64,000 nt of DNA, taken from assembly GCF_933775445.1 (NCBI RefSeq), contig NC_065873.1, positions 5,952,001 to 6,016,000 of the forward strand, given 5' to 3'. Position numbers and translations under genes: made by a program. Shown piece by piece: positions 22,266-32,182 of the stretch. Each line of letters opens with the position of its first letter. Positions within the stretch are counted from its first letter, which is position 1. The DNA is from Argentina anserina. Its lineage: Eukaryota; Streptophyta; Magnoliopsida; Rosales; Rosaceae. Under the pieces are notes generated by a model that was not told where the DNA came from, searched no databases, and was given only the letters and a program-made list of their open reading frames with translations.

Positions 22266-24986
22266 GGTGCATAGTTATTGAGTTTGTTGGAAGATGTGAA
22301 GAACAATAAGAGACGATCACTCAAACATATTAAAAAAAATTATGGAGTTTAAAAAAGTAAATGATAGGAGCATATAATGTGACATTTAAATATGTTATCT
22401 CTCTCATTTAGTTTAGTTATTCTCTTAATATTGTCTATTTCAACTTAGTATTGTTTTTAGGTTCATTGGAGCAAAATAAGAGGCTTATGTGTTTAAAGAA
22501 GCAAAAATAACAATAAAATCCGAAATCAAGAATCTGCCTCCGCAAAACAGTCAGCTTCGACTGACTATTGTAGTCAAACTACATGGAATATATCTATGGA
22601 AGTGCCTACGAGTCTACTTTCCAAAACCGTTGAAATCGGAGCAATATTAATTATCTAGAGGAAGTTATGATTGATTTAGTGAGTGAAGGTTAGTTTGCCC
22701 AAAAATCTCATTGTAGACCAAAGTTCTACTTTAAGACCCTGACCACTTTAGAAATCCCATGGACAAATTGCTAAGGTTTCGTAACTGTAATTACATCAGA
22801 AAAATAGAATAGGCTTATTTTTTTTTATAAATAGGAGAGTAGAGGCGACATAAAAAGGATCTATTCCGTGCGATACTGTTGCCAAATCTCTGCCAAGAAC
22901 ATTTCTCACATCTCCAAGCCAATAAGTTATGAACCAGCCCAATATTTTATGCTTGAAGCCACTTTGCCTTTGTTCGTACTTTGATTGCTTGGTTTTATGT
23001 TATTGGTTATTGTTTTTCGACATTTGAATTCATGTATTTGATGATTGAGTTTAGCAACTTGTTATTCTTACTTTTTAGAGTTTTCTAATGCTTAACATTA
23101 ATGCATATATTCATTTCATCCCCTAGTCACAAAATTCATAAAAGAAAAAGTTCATAACCCTACAAAACCGACGTTCTGCATCCTTCTCAAATCTTTCACA
23201 TATTTGTCATCTAATTGGTATAAATACGAGGTAAAATTCTAGGAAACCGAGTGTGAGAGTTTAAAAAAATTGCAACATGGCAACACTCGATTGTATAAAT
23301 AAGCTAGGGCCGAGTTGCAGAGTTAGCTTATCGTTCAAGTCATGAGAGGCGGTAGAAGACAAGAAATACGATGACAATGACAAGACCGGAGATGAACAAC
23401 GTGAAGTTGGAGGTGGTGACCTCTGCTACTCCAAATACAATGACATTCTATTTTCTACACCTGCCCTTACAAACTCGCCATCAACGAAGAAGTTGCTAAG
23501 ATTGAACATTTTTTCTATCAGAAATCTGTAGATTTGCCAAGGGCATAGAGATATTGATTGGGTTAGGTGGATTTGATCATTGTTAACTTAAGTGGATGAT
23601 TGCCTTACTCAATATTTGTTGTAGCTACTGTTAAAACCCTAACTAAACACACCCATCAAAATTTCTGGTGGTGATCGAATAGAGGAAATAAACGTTAATT
23701 TACCCAGTGTTCCACTAATGGCATTTGCAACATGTTATTCCAATATGAGAAGTGAGAAAGTCAGATAGTGACTTTCTCTTGACCAGAAAGACTGAGAGTG
23801 AAATATGGACCACTGATAATACGTACCTTGTCTCGTGTCTCCTTTATTTCTCTACATCTTCACATCTTGTCTCATTGTGTCTCATTTCTTTCTCTACATT
23901 TTCACATCACATCTTCACTGTGTCTCTTTTCTTTCAATGTGACAATGGCGGCAGACAAAGTTTTTTCAAGAGCTCCGACACCGGTATTTGTATAATTTTG
24001 TGATGTGATTTCACTATGTGTCTATTTTTTGGTTGATAGTTCTTCTCGTCTAGCATTTTCACGTTTTGTTCATGTTTTGGGCCAGAAGCAGGCCAAATCC
24101 AAAAGAACATAACATGTGTGAAGAATAGAGAAATTCTTACTCAAAAAGTCCTTAGTATTTTAATGTGCGGAAACACACACTTTACACAAGATATACATGT
24201 GTGAAGATACATAGCTTTTTACACAAGGTATACATGTGTGAAGAATAGAGAAATTCTTACTAAAAAAAATAAATAGTGAGACTACTTATTCTAATATGCA
24301 CTATTTTTTGAGTAGTAGTTAGCATATTTATTGTGTGGATAACACACACTTTACACAAGAATCTATTTTTAGAACATAGATTTTGAGATAAAAAATACAA
24401 AAAGTGTGATTTACTTTAGCGAAGTGTTTGAGGAAGTTATTGATAACAAAAGAAGTGTTGTTCACATGAATATTAATTATGAATACATGTTTGTTCTTTT
24501 ATTCGAAATGTTTTATTTGGATATGCAATTTCAAATTGATAGGTTGCAAAAAATATCATTTCAAGCATTGCAACTGAAGCATCATTTCTAAGTTGAATAA
24601 TATCCAAAGCATTACAATCATATTCACCAAACTAACATATATAAATATTAATGGGACTTATTTGTGAAAAATACACTAGTACACTAAGACATTCATAAAT
24701 GTGAGTGTAATGTTTGGCCAGAGGGTTTTTGAATTAATTTTTTATTAGACGCACTTTTTAACCACATTTTTCATCTCAACTGTTTATATTTTAGGTCTAT
24801 ATAGCCATATAGGTAAATTACTTATACAAAGTTTCAACTAATTTAGTAATCGTTAAGATGTGAAACTAGATAAAGTTAATGGACAAACCAAATTTGTCAA
24901 ATATGAACTGTTCAAGTTCATAATGAGTAATCACATTTATGAATCCCTTGATTTTCATTTGAATGAAAATTTACAAGAATGATGTA

Positions 24987-25023
<37 letters not shown>

Positions 25024-25139
25024 ATAAACCAAACAATCAAAATGTGAATATGAGATCGAAAGTGGGTGAATCAAAGAAGACATATAATTGACCACTCTTG
25101 ACATGTGTTTGCCTTAAAAATTTGATGAAAGAGGACATA
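22266..25139. other. Repeat-rich stretch, no intact gene
   Basis: At 22362 begins TGATAGGAGCATATAATG, with TATAAATAGG at 22826-22835; this looks like the start and promoter of another LTR in plus orientation, but I cannot find a matching end or target duplication. At 24110-24370 the words ACATGTGTGAAGAATAGAG and ACACACACTTTACACAAGA each occur more than once, spaced roughly 120-200 bp apart, so there was a local duplication. Nothing codes for a recognisable protein. Confidence 0.45.
24990..25021. repeat. (AT)n microsatellite
   Basis: About 16 AT units next to the RNase T2 relic. Confidence 0.9.
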
Positions 25140-25507
25140 TAGCGATCCATGCATACTATAAATTCATGCAGATTCATCTGCTCATTGATGATTTTACATA
25201 TTAGAGAATGTTTTCCCCATAACTTTCTGAATGACGTTGATAATTGTAAAATCTAGGTATACATACCCCGAGTGGATCCCCGCTTAAACTAATTTAACGA
25301 AAGTATTAAAAATGACCAAAGATTATAGTCACTAATGAAGTATTCATTATGAGGAATGATTTTCTCAGAGCATGTTCCATGAGTATTATACTCATGCTTC
25401 CAGAAAGTAATGGTGAGAGTTGTCGTGAAGCTAGGCCAAGAAGTTGCTATATATTGTAACATTTTTTGGAGCTGCTTATTAAAGATCAATCTACTTAAAA
25501 AAGACAT
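25140..25507 (-). pseudogene. RNase T2 / S-like ribonuclease relic
   Basis: The minus frame from 25507 reads QLQKMLQYIATSWPSF, then TFWKHEYNTHGTCSEK and HNEYF. That is the second catalytic block of the T2 family (FW.HE...HGTC), with the catalytic His, Glu and His present. The frame stops at 25289-25291. In other frames downstream come IINVIQKVMGKTFSN and LHEFIVCMD, matching the family's C-terminal helix and L.E...C.D block. The first catalytic block (HGLWP) and signal peptide are missing. Family members are secreted or vacuolar RNases, including the S-RNases of self-incompatibility. This copy is truncated and frameshifted. Confidence 0.7.
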
Positions 25508-25860
25508 TGAACTTATAAGTCAATTGAGTAATTGTATAATATGTACCAAATGTGTTGAATAGTATACTAGTTTTTTTAGGGGAATAAATACATTTCAACA
25601 CCTAACCAAGCGGGAGATAAACCTTTATTCAAGCCTAATCAAGACTACTACGATTGAAACAATAAGAAGCAAATAACTGAACTCAGCAGTTAATTTATCC
25701 GCTTAAACCTCAATGGTATACATCAATAATAGTGCAATGGAATCATGTGCTACCCTAAAGATCAAGTATACAAGATAAAGACATGCTACACTCTAAACAA
25801 ACACATCATTATTGAATTAAAAGAACAAAGATAATATATATATATATATATATATATAGG
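25508..25860. other. AT-rich spacer ending in an (AT)n tract
   Basis: No coding signal. The right end (25834-25858) is a pure TA repeat into which the next element seems to have inserted. Confidence 0.5.
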
Positions 25861-26232
25861 CTTGTTCAGAGACGGACGTTCGGAACTCTCTAAAGTGCGA
25901 ATGTCTCAACTTTTTTGAGAACCACACGCCGGAGACGAAGCGTCTTCTACTGGACGGTGTCCATGCCTCTATCTAGGGCTTCTTTTTTATGATGGAGCCG
26001 CCTACTACTAGTTTCTCATCTCCTTCGGTGAAACTTGAAATTTCAGGCAATCTTACTGGAAAGAACCTTCAATTTTTATCTCCTTGCCCTTCATGATCTT
26101 GCCCAGAAATTTAAACTTTGATCTCTAAGATGAATATGTTGCCAGCTTCATCACCAACTTAAATAGTCGAAAAAACAGAGACGTTTGCACTTTATGAGAG
26201 TTGGGGAGTCCATCTCCAAACGGTTTTGTGTG
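25861..26232. mobile_element. MITE-like element with about 45-bp inverted ends
   Basis: The left end (25863-25907) contains GAGACGGAC, AACTCTC, TAAAGTGC and GTCTC in that order. The reverse complement of the right end (26178-26223) shows GAGATGGAC, AACTCTC, TAAAGTGC and GTCTC at the same spacing. The core is about 270 bp and non-coding. Both flanks are TA repeats, which fits insertion into a TA tract. The superfamily is not clear. Confidence 0.7.
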
Positions 26233-29100
26233 TGTGTCTATATATATATATAAAGCCCATAAAACAACATAGTATAAACATGTCCCAACTCAAAGCCCAA
26301 ATAGATGTTGACCCAATCACAGAAGCACCTCCCTTTGTACAACTTCGCTACGCCTTTGACCACAAGCTCCACCATTAATCCGCCTCCCTCCTAGCCCTTC
26401 AATCCTCATGAGATCTGCACTTCTAAGAGAAAACCATTGTGCCCTGAGGTGGAAAACCTCCGAGCTCACCTTGTAAAAGTGAAAAACTTTGCTCCATTGC
26501 CACGAAGCACCAACATCCTCACTGCCTGAGGTTTGTGAGTCAATGAAGAGTGTGTCGTTGCTGTAAATAGCCACCACCCTCCAATCTCCAAGAAGGCATC
26601 CAAAGAACTTGTAGGCCAAAGCATCAACCAACCACAAGCAAGCTCCATTCACAACAACTTGAAACTAGTGTTATTCCAACACCCATCCTGTAGCAAACCC
26701 ATGGTGACGAGGAGACCCGGAGGCTAGAGTCGAGTGATGTCGGAAGAGAACAATGATGCCCTGTTGAGAAGTTTTGATATAGGGTATGGAGAAAGCGGCG
26801 AAAAAGAACTAAGACTTTATAATAAAACCCAAACAGAGCAAAAATAGTTAGTAGGCCACAACCTATGTATAAAGAAGTCTTGAGTGCACAGTGGGTTGTT
26901 GTTGCATACAACTAGACTCGAACTTGAGATCTTAAGACCTGAGTCAAATTAATATTCCAATGAGAAACTTCCCACTATTTTATAGTATTTATTTTGAAAA
27001 AAAATATTACCACACCCATCGGGTGTGTATTGTTCTAGTAATAAATTTGAGATATCATTAGTACTGAAAATAGATTTGAGATAAAAATGTCGGTTATGAT
27101 TCTGGATTATTGAAGCGGAGTTCAAACTTCAAAGTACAAGGTCCAGGACAACTTGCAATTCAGTTCAATTTTCATGGACATAACCATATAAGAAAGAAAG
27201 TTTGGAGGACGTACTTCTAATTTTGGACAAGGCAAAGACGCAACTAAGAACAAAGCATCAGCTTCTGAGTTCTGAAGTAGAATGTATCCTAGTGACGTAC
27301 AACAATACAATGTATATATGAACTCTTTGATCAAATTATCATCATATACTGAAATGATGGCCGTAGAGCTACAAAAATCAAGAAATATTCTTTGCTATCC
27401 TAGTCCATTAGCCTGCAACTAATTAAACATGCTTAGGTCTATATTAATATCTTCAAAGAAGAACGAGTGTGGATCGAGGAAGATCTATAATTTCTCTTTC
27501 CGAATAATTATTCTGTGTACCCGCAACATCACGTGGCACTGCCATGTAGTATAATCAGACAATCATATTACGCAATGATATAATTAACATGCACGCGGTG
27601 AAAATGATAACAATTTATTTACATATAAGAACCAATCATAAACAATCACAATAAAAATTAATCAATAACATTAAGAGAGTATGCCACGTAGAATATATGA
27701 CGGGTATATATATAATAATTTCTTTTTCCAAAGACATTATTGCGTGTTAATTATGACGGTTGTTAACACGCCTACACAATTACATCTATATGAGATTAAA
27801 ATGCAGAACCGTGTTCTAGATTATACAACCTCAAAAGATAAGACAATTCCGAGGCTTCTTTTATCTTATCCTTTCTTCGCTTCTTGTACATGTACATCGA
27901 TCTCAAGCTAGGACACCTGATTAGGCAGCGGGGGAAAGTTGGTATGCATGTAGCAAGAAAAAGAGCTTATTATCAAGCTGCTGCTATTTGTAGCTAGAAC
28001 TTTTGGGGAAACGGATTAAAGAAATAGTAGTCACCACTCACCACCATCCTACTAGAAAAGAATGTCACTCACAAAGTGCTTAACAAAAAAGAAGCACACC
28101 ACTTGAGACCCTAGGCTACTGCAAGTTGCAAGACAATGTGCTTAATTTCTAAGTCACCACAAAGTTGCTTTTGGGTTCATTTCGTTCTTGGATATTTGAT
28201 ATTTCCCTCGCGTTCCTGTTACTGTAACTGATCAGTTTTCGGTACAAATATTCCAGTCTGAGTTTACAAACTTAATAAGAAATATTGATATTTCGACAAA
28301 CATGCATTTCAGCATTTGTGTAAGTATGTGTACTTAAGAAATTAATTCAAGAGTATTCCAAATACTGTTAAGATCGGAAAGATCAAATCAATATTTTACA
28401 AATACGTGCCTATAAAATTTGAAAAGTACAAGTATACTTTAACCAATTAAGAACATGTATTTCCAAGATGATTTCCTATGTTACTTTGGAGCATGCAACA
28501 CCTACGTTAATGGAATCGGAGTAGATTTCAATTGCAAAGGTTCCAAAAAGATCGTCATTATATAATGAAAGACCCAATTAGAATAATTGAGTTAGATCTA
28601 TGTTTATACATAAAAGAAACTGAATGCTTAACATTCTCAGAATTATTACGTATGAAATCAGCATTAATACATTATACTATACATATATACGTAAAGATCA
28701 TCACCAACAAGCCAGGAAGGGTTTTGCTTAGCTCTGCCCTTTTCCTTTAAACAAAAAATAGCACACACAGCTAAGCTGCCATTGCTGGCCATGTAAAACC
28801 TCATACTTTATCAATTCTTAGGGACCAGCCTTCAGAATTTTGACCACTCTGCATGTGCTATTGTACTCCTCAGATTGCCTTCAGATTCACTTGTCCATTT
28901 CACCAAATTTCCTTCCTTAAGCAATTTCAGCTTGGAATATAAGGAAACAAGAGATAACCTCAACCTAATTTGCCTCACCAATATGACAAATTATTATATG
29001 TACCTAGTACATGATCTACGTGGCGTATTTTTTTAATGTTATTAGTCCACTTTTTATCGTGTTTGTTTTTAATTGGTTACTCATATTTAAATAATGTATC
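26233..29100. other. Gene-free stretch
   Basis: Open frames at 26317-26652 and 26624-26911 (minus) have no recognisable domain. They may be antisense or transposon-derived. The rest is AT-rich with no coding signal. Confidence 0.4.
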
Positions 29101-29109
29101 TCGTTTCAC

Positions 29110-29220
29110 CACGTGTATGTTTACCACACCATGAAGTAATATGATTAGCTGGGTACACCACATGACAGTGTCACGTAGTATTCGAGTTACAACACATGAC
29201 AGTGTCAGTGCCACGTAGTG
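29110..29220 (+). promoter_or_regulatory. G-box and duplicated ACGT-box segment upstream of the bZIP gene
   Basis: A perfect G-box CACGTG is at 29110-29115. Further on, ACACCACATGACAGTGTCACGTAGT and ACAACACATGACAGTGTC..CCACGTAGTG are two direct copies of a roughly 35-bp segment, each with a CACGTA core. ACGT-core boxes are classical bZIP binding sites, so feedback or cross-regulation by bZIP factors is possible. They lie some 700 bp upstream of the coding start. Confidence 0.5.
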
Positions 29221-29408
29221 TTATGTTACACAGAGTAATTATACCAACAATATAGTCTTACATATCAGCATGTACAAAGAACCTGGCCCTAGTTTGGAGC
29301 TGCATTATATGTATAAATCATTTCCCTTGTTTTTAATTCTGAGACATCTTATTGGCTTATCATACTCATTTCCAAATAGTTTATTCCTTTACAGTGGGCA
29401 TTCTTGAT

Positions 29409-29418
29409 CTATATATTC
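29409..29418 (+). promoter_or_regulatory. Candidate TATA box of the bZIP gene
   Basis: CTATATATTC at 29410 is followed by a CT-rich leader (CCTCCTCTTCCTTATCTTCC), as is usual just after plant transcription starts. A second candidate, TATAAAT at 29312-29318, lies upstream. The resulting leader would be around 450 nt, long enough for all the uORFs. Confidence 0.4.
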
Positions 29419-29602
29419 AATTCTCTACCTCCATTCAAAACCTCCTCTTCCTTATCTTCCTACCATAGAAACTCGGTCTCTCTATCTCTATCTTTCTCTC
29501 TTCCACTGGTTCTGAAAACTTGTGTGTTCTTAAAGCTTTGATTGTTGTGTTTTCTCATACACCAATAAAGCTCTCGATCTTAGTTTGTTCCTAGCTTCTG
29601 TA

Positions 29603-29644
29603 ATGCTTAATATATACATATACAGCTCTTCATGTTTGAGCTAG
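29603..29644 (+). promoter_or_regulatory. uORF 1 of the bZIP leader (13 codons)
   Basis: A short frame (MLNIYIYSSSCLS) lies upstream of the sucrose-control uORF. Several uORFs before the main frame are usual in this gene class. Its own role is not known to me. Confidence 0.5.
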
Positions 29645-29649
29645 ATTGA
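29632..29649 (+). promoter_or_regulatory. uORF 2, MFELD, ending in the start of the sucrose-control uORF
   Basis: ATG TTT GAG CTA GAT TGA: the stop overlaps the next ATG as TGATG. A ribosome that terminates here would sit directly on the start of the sucrose-control peptide, so the overlap could allow reinitiation. The function is inferred from layout only. Confidence 0.5.
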
Positions 29650-29774
29650 TGTCTCCTGTACTCAGTGAAGTCCTCCTCTCTGGGTTTATGATAAACTCTA
29701 CACTCAGACGCAGGACTCATTTAGTTCAATCCTTCTCTGTTGTCTTCCTCTACTGGTTCTACGTGTTTTCATGA
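29649..29774 (+). CDS. Sucrose-control peptide uORF (SC-uORF), 41 aa
   Basis: The 41-residue peptide begins MSPVLSEVLLSGFMINST and ends in SVVFLYWFYVFS, matching the conserved peptide in the leaders of plant group-S1 bZIP genes (Arabidopsis bZIP11 and relatives). In that family the nascent peptide stalls the ribosome when sucrose is high and so represses translation of the main frame. The conserved C-terminal block, where stalling happens, is intact. It lies 125 nt upstream of the bZIP start codon and overlaps a uORF at each end. Confidence 0.93.
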   Translation: MSPVLSEVLLSGFMINSTLRRRTHLVQSFSVVFLYWFYVFS

Positions 29775-29809
29775 ACAACTGCCTACAAAACCAAACTCGT
29801 CATTTATAA
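29771..29809 (+). promoter_or_regulatory. uORF 4, overlapping the stop of the SC-uORF
   Basis: Its ATG overlaps the SC-uORF stop (TCATGA) in another frame and encodes 12 residues (MNNCLQNQTRHL). Such an overlap would catch ribosomes scanning past or reinitiating after the SC-uORF, adding to repression of the main frame. Confidence 0.5.
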
Positions 29810-29898
29810 ACTAGCTTTGCACCACATTTTATAGATTACCCTAGCCTGTTTCTTATTCAAGTATCAGTTTTTATTGGTTTTACATAATTAGATTCTGC

Positions 29899-30366
29899 AT
29901 GGCTACTTCTAGTGGAAACTCATCTACCTCCAGCGCGCTTCAGATTATGAACTCCGGCTCCGATCAAGAGGGTCTTCATCAGGTCATGGACCAGAGGAAG
30001 AGGAAGAGAATGATGTCGAATAGAGAATCGGCCCGCCGGTCTCGGATGAGAAAGCAGGAGCACCTGACTGATCTGACGGCTCAAGTTGGTCTGTTGAGAA
30101 AGGAGAACAACCAAGTCCTACAAAGCATCAATGTCACAAACCAGCTCTACCTGAACATTGAGGCTGAGAACTGTGTGCTCAGAGCCCAGGTGGGTGAGCT
30201 CACTAACAGGTTACAGAGTCTGAATGACATCGTGGACTGCATTGACTCGACCAAATGGATTTTGGAGAATGAAGAAGATATGAGTGCACAGTTTGGTGGT
30301 GATGAGTTTCTTAATCCATGGAATAATCTTTGCTTCAATCAACCGGTTGACATGTTCATGTGCTGA
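29899..30366 (+). CDS. Group-S1 bZIP transcription factor (bZIP11/44-like), 155 aa
   Basis: Nuclear DNA-binding protein of the sugar- and energy-signalling S1 class, which usually acts as a heterodimer with group-C bZIPs on ACGT boxes. The basic region is at about 33-52 (KRKRMMSNRESARRSRMRKQ, with the invariant N-x7-R), followed by a leucine-zipper coiled coil to about residue 115 (heptads through LTDLTAQV, LLRKEN, VLRAQV, LTNRLQSL). The N-terminus is Ser-rich and the C-terminus acidic, ending NQPVDMFMC. Length, lack of introns and the upstream SC-uORF all fit the S1 group. The start was chosen because it gives the whole N-terminus and follows the uORF cluster. I cannot decide between bZIP11- and bZIP44-type orthology. 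Confidence 0.95.
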   Translation: MATSSGNSSTSSALQIMNSGSDQEGLHQVMDQRKRKRMMSNRESARRSRMRKQEHLTDLTAQVGLLRKENNQVLQSINVTNQLYLNIEAENCVLRAQVGELTNRLQSLNDIVDCIDSTKWILENEEDMSAQFGGDEFLNPWNNLCFNQPVDMFMC

Positions 30367-32182
30367 AGCTAAACTTAATTAATTGGGCTAATTTGTTCGG
30401 TTAATAATGTTTTTTTTTTCCTTTCGAGTTAAACTAATGGAAGATACATGTCACTAGGAAGAACCCACGGTATGTGAAAATTTGTTCTTATTAGATGAGC
30501 CAAGAATTTTGGATTTGTAGTCGATCAATCTTATATGGGTTTGTTGAAATCAATGGAAAATAAAGAAGTGGAAACTCTTTTTGAATGCTGTGTTTGTTTT
30601 CTTCTCCAGCTTCATATACTTCCAGTTTTAAATGTTTGATTGGTGCTGAGTGATTAGTGATGGCGTATGGGATGTGCTCTAGGATAGGAGTTGGATAAAA
30701 GAACCAAGCATAGAATAGTGGCATTATTGTGTGCTGGTTTTGAATGGTTTTTATTATTGGATTGTGGAGGTGTGGCCAATTCAGTGGGACTGTAGAGTCT
30801 GAAATTTATATTTGGGTGCTTCTTGGTGGGGAAAGTTTTCGTTATTTGATGTAATCAATATTGAGGGGAAAGATTTCACATAAGGTCGAGGATGATGGTT
30901 CAAACTTTTCATCTTATATCAACACAAAAGTGTGACGAAACTCAGAAGGTGTGCGGAGGTTTATGAGTGTTAATTTGCGTTTCTTCCTTGGTTCTTGTTA
31001 TTCCGAAACGATATACTAGAGCTTGACATGAGTGCCTAGTAATTCCTGTTGCCAAGCAAACATAGTGCCTATTACCGCAGAACTAGGTTTGCTTATTACT
31101 TGACACCGAAGACTTACTTGACAACCTAATTTGAAGCCATGACGGGGGCTGTGGGGGTTTAAGAAGATATAAAATACTTGATCGACCCCGAACTGAGTTT
31201 TGATACTTAGAGTCAGTATACTCTATAGCACGTTTAAATCGTAAGATTTGCATAAACACTTGGTCGCCTCATTGGCTAAATTAATCCCGGCTTTACAATG
31301 TACTTTGTAAACTATAGAATTGATCTATTAATGTAATTTAATCGTTCAGTGTGCTTTGTAAATCCTAATACCCACTGGACCAATCGATAGGGCAAGTCTA
31401 ATCAGCACAATTAGTTTTGATGTAGAAATGGGACTGTGGGAGATGATGAAAGCATGTGGACAACCAAACGGTCCAAACATGACAGCAAAGCTAACATGAG
31501 CTTAAGAGAGTTAATTATGTCCTGTGATTGCTGAAGTGTAGGATTTACTATACTTAAACAAAAGCATATTCATCTGCATACCTAATGAATCTTGATGAAT
31601 GACATACTTGAGAACAAAAACATTAGAATTATTGACTACTAAACTACATATGCATCTATCGATGAACTAACAAATGTGTACAAAGTACAATACAGATTGT
31701 CTCAAAATAATTGAGGTTGATAGGCGCATGTCCTCAGCTGATAGAGCCTTATATGGGTTCGTACGAGCAACATGCTTTAGATTTAACCCTATCACAAGCA
31801 AGGTGACAATAAATAGCAACGACCAGCAACCTAACAGATAGCTAACATAGCTTACTTTGTTTAACCATGGACAGTCGAGCAGTTCATGACATGACAAGAA
31901 GATTGAAATGCACACAAAAAAACAATATTCTTTTTAAGGAAATCACTTCCCATTTCTTTTCCACAATTCACATCTTCGTTTGACACAACATCAATACAAG
32001 AACTTAGAAAGTTTACCTATTCCTAGCGTATGACACTCGAGTATACTATAGAAGAGGTGATGAATTTGAGAACACTGCCGGTGGGCAAAGCTACTTCTTC
32101 TCTAGAAAATAGAAGGGCTCATGTTGAATGAGAAATTAAGAATAAAAAATAAAACATACAGCACTTAATTATCTTCTAAAGA
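30367..32182. other. Intergenic between bZIP and PWP1 3' ends
   Basis: The two genes converge here, so both 3' UTRs lie in this stretch. The frames at 30491-30724 and 31667-31915 (minus) have no recognisable domain. No repeat or RNA gene was seen. Confidence 0.5.

Noticed and set aside
22362..23520. Complete solo LTR starting TGATAGGAGCATATAATG
   Set aside because: The start and a TATA box are convincing, but the only candidate end (CTATCA at 23515) lacks a matching target duplication (GTAAA versus GAAAT). Kept only as a possible fragment.
26317..26911. Minus-strand ORFs of 111 and 95 aa
   Set aside because: No recognisable family, both overlap other frames, and no promoter or splice support was seen.
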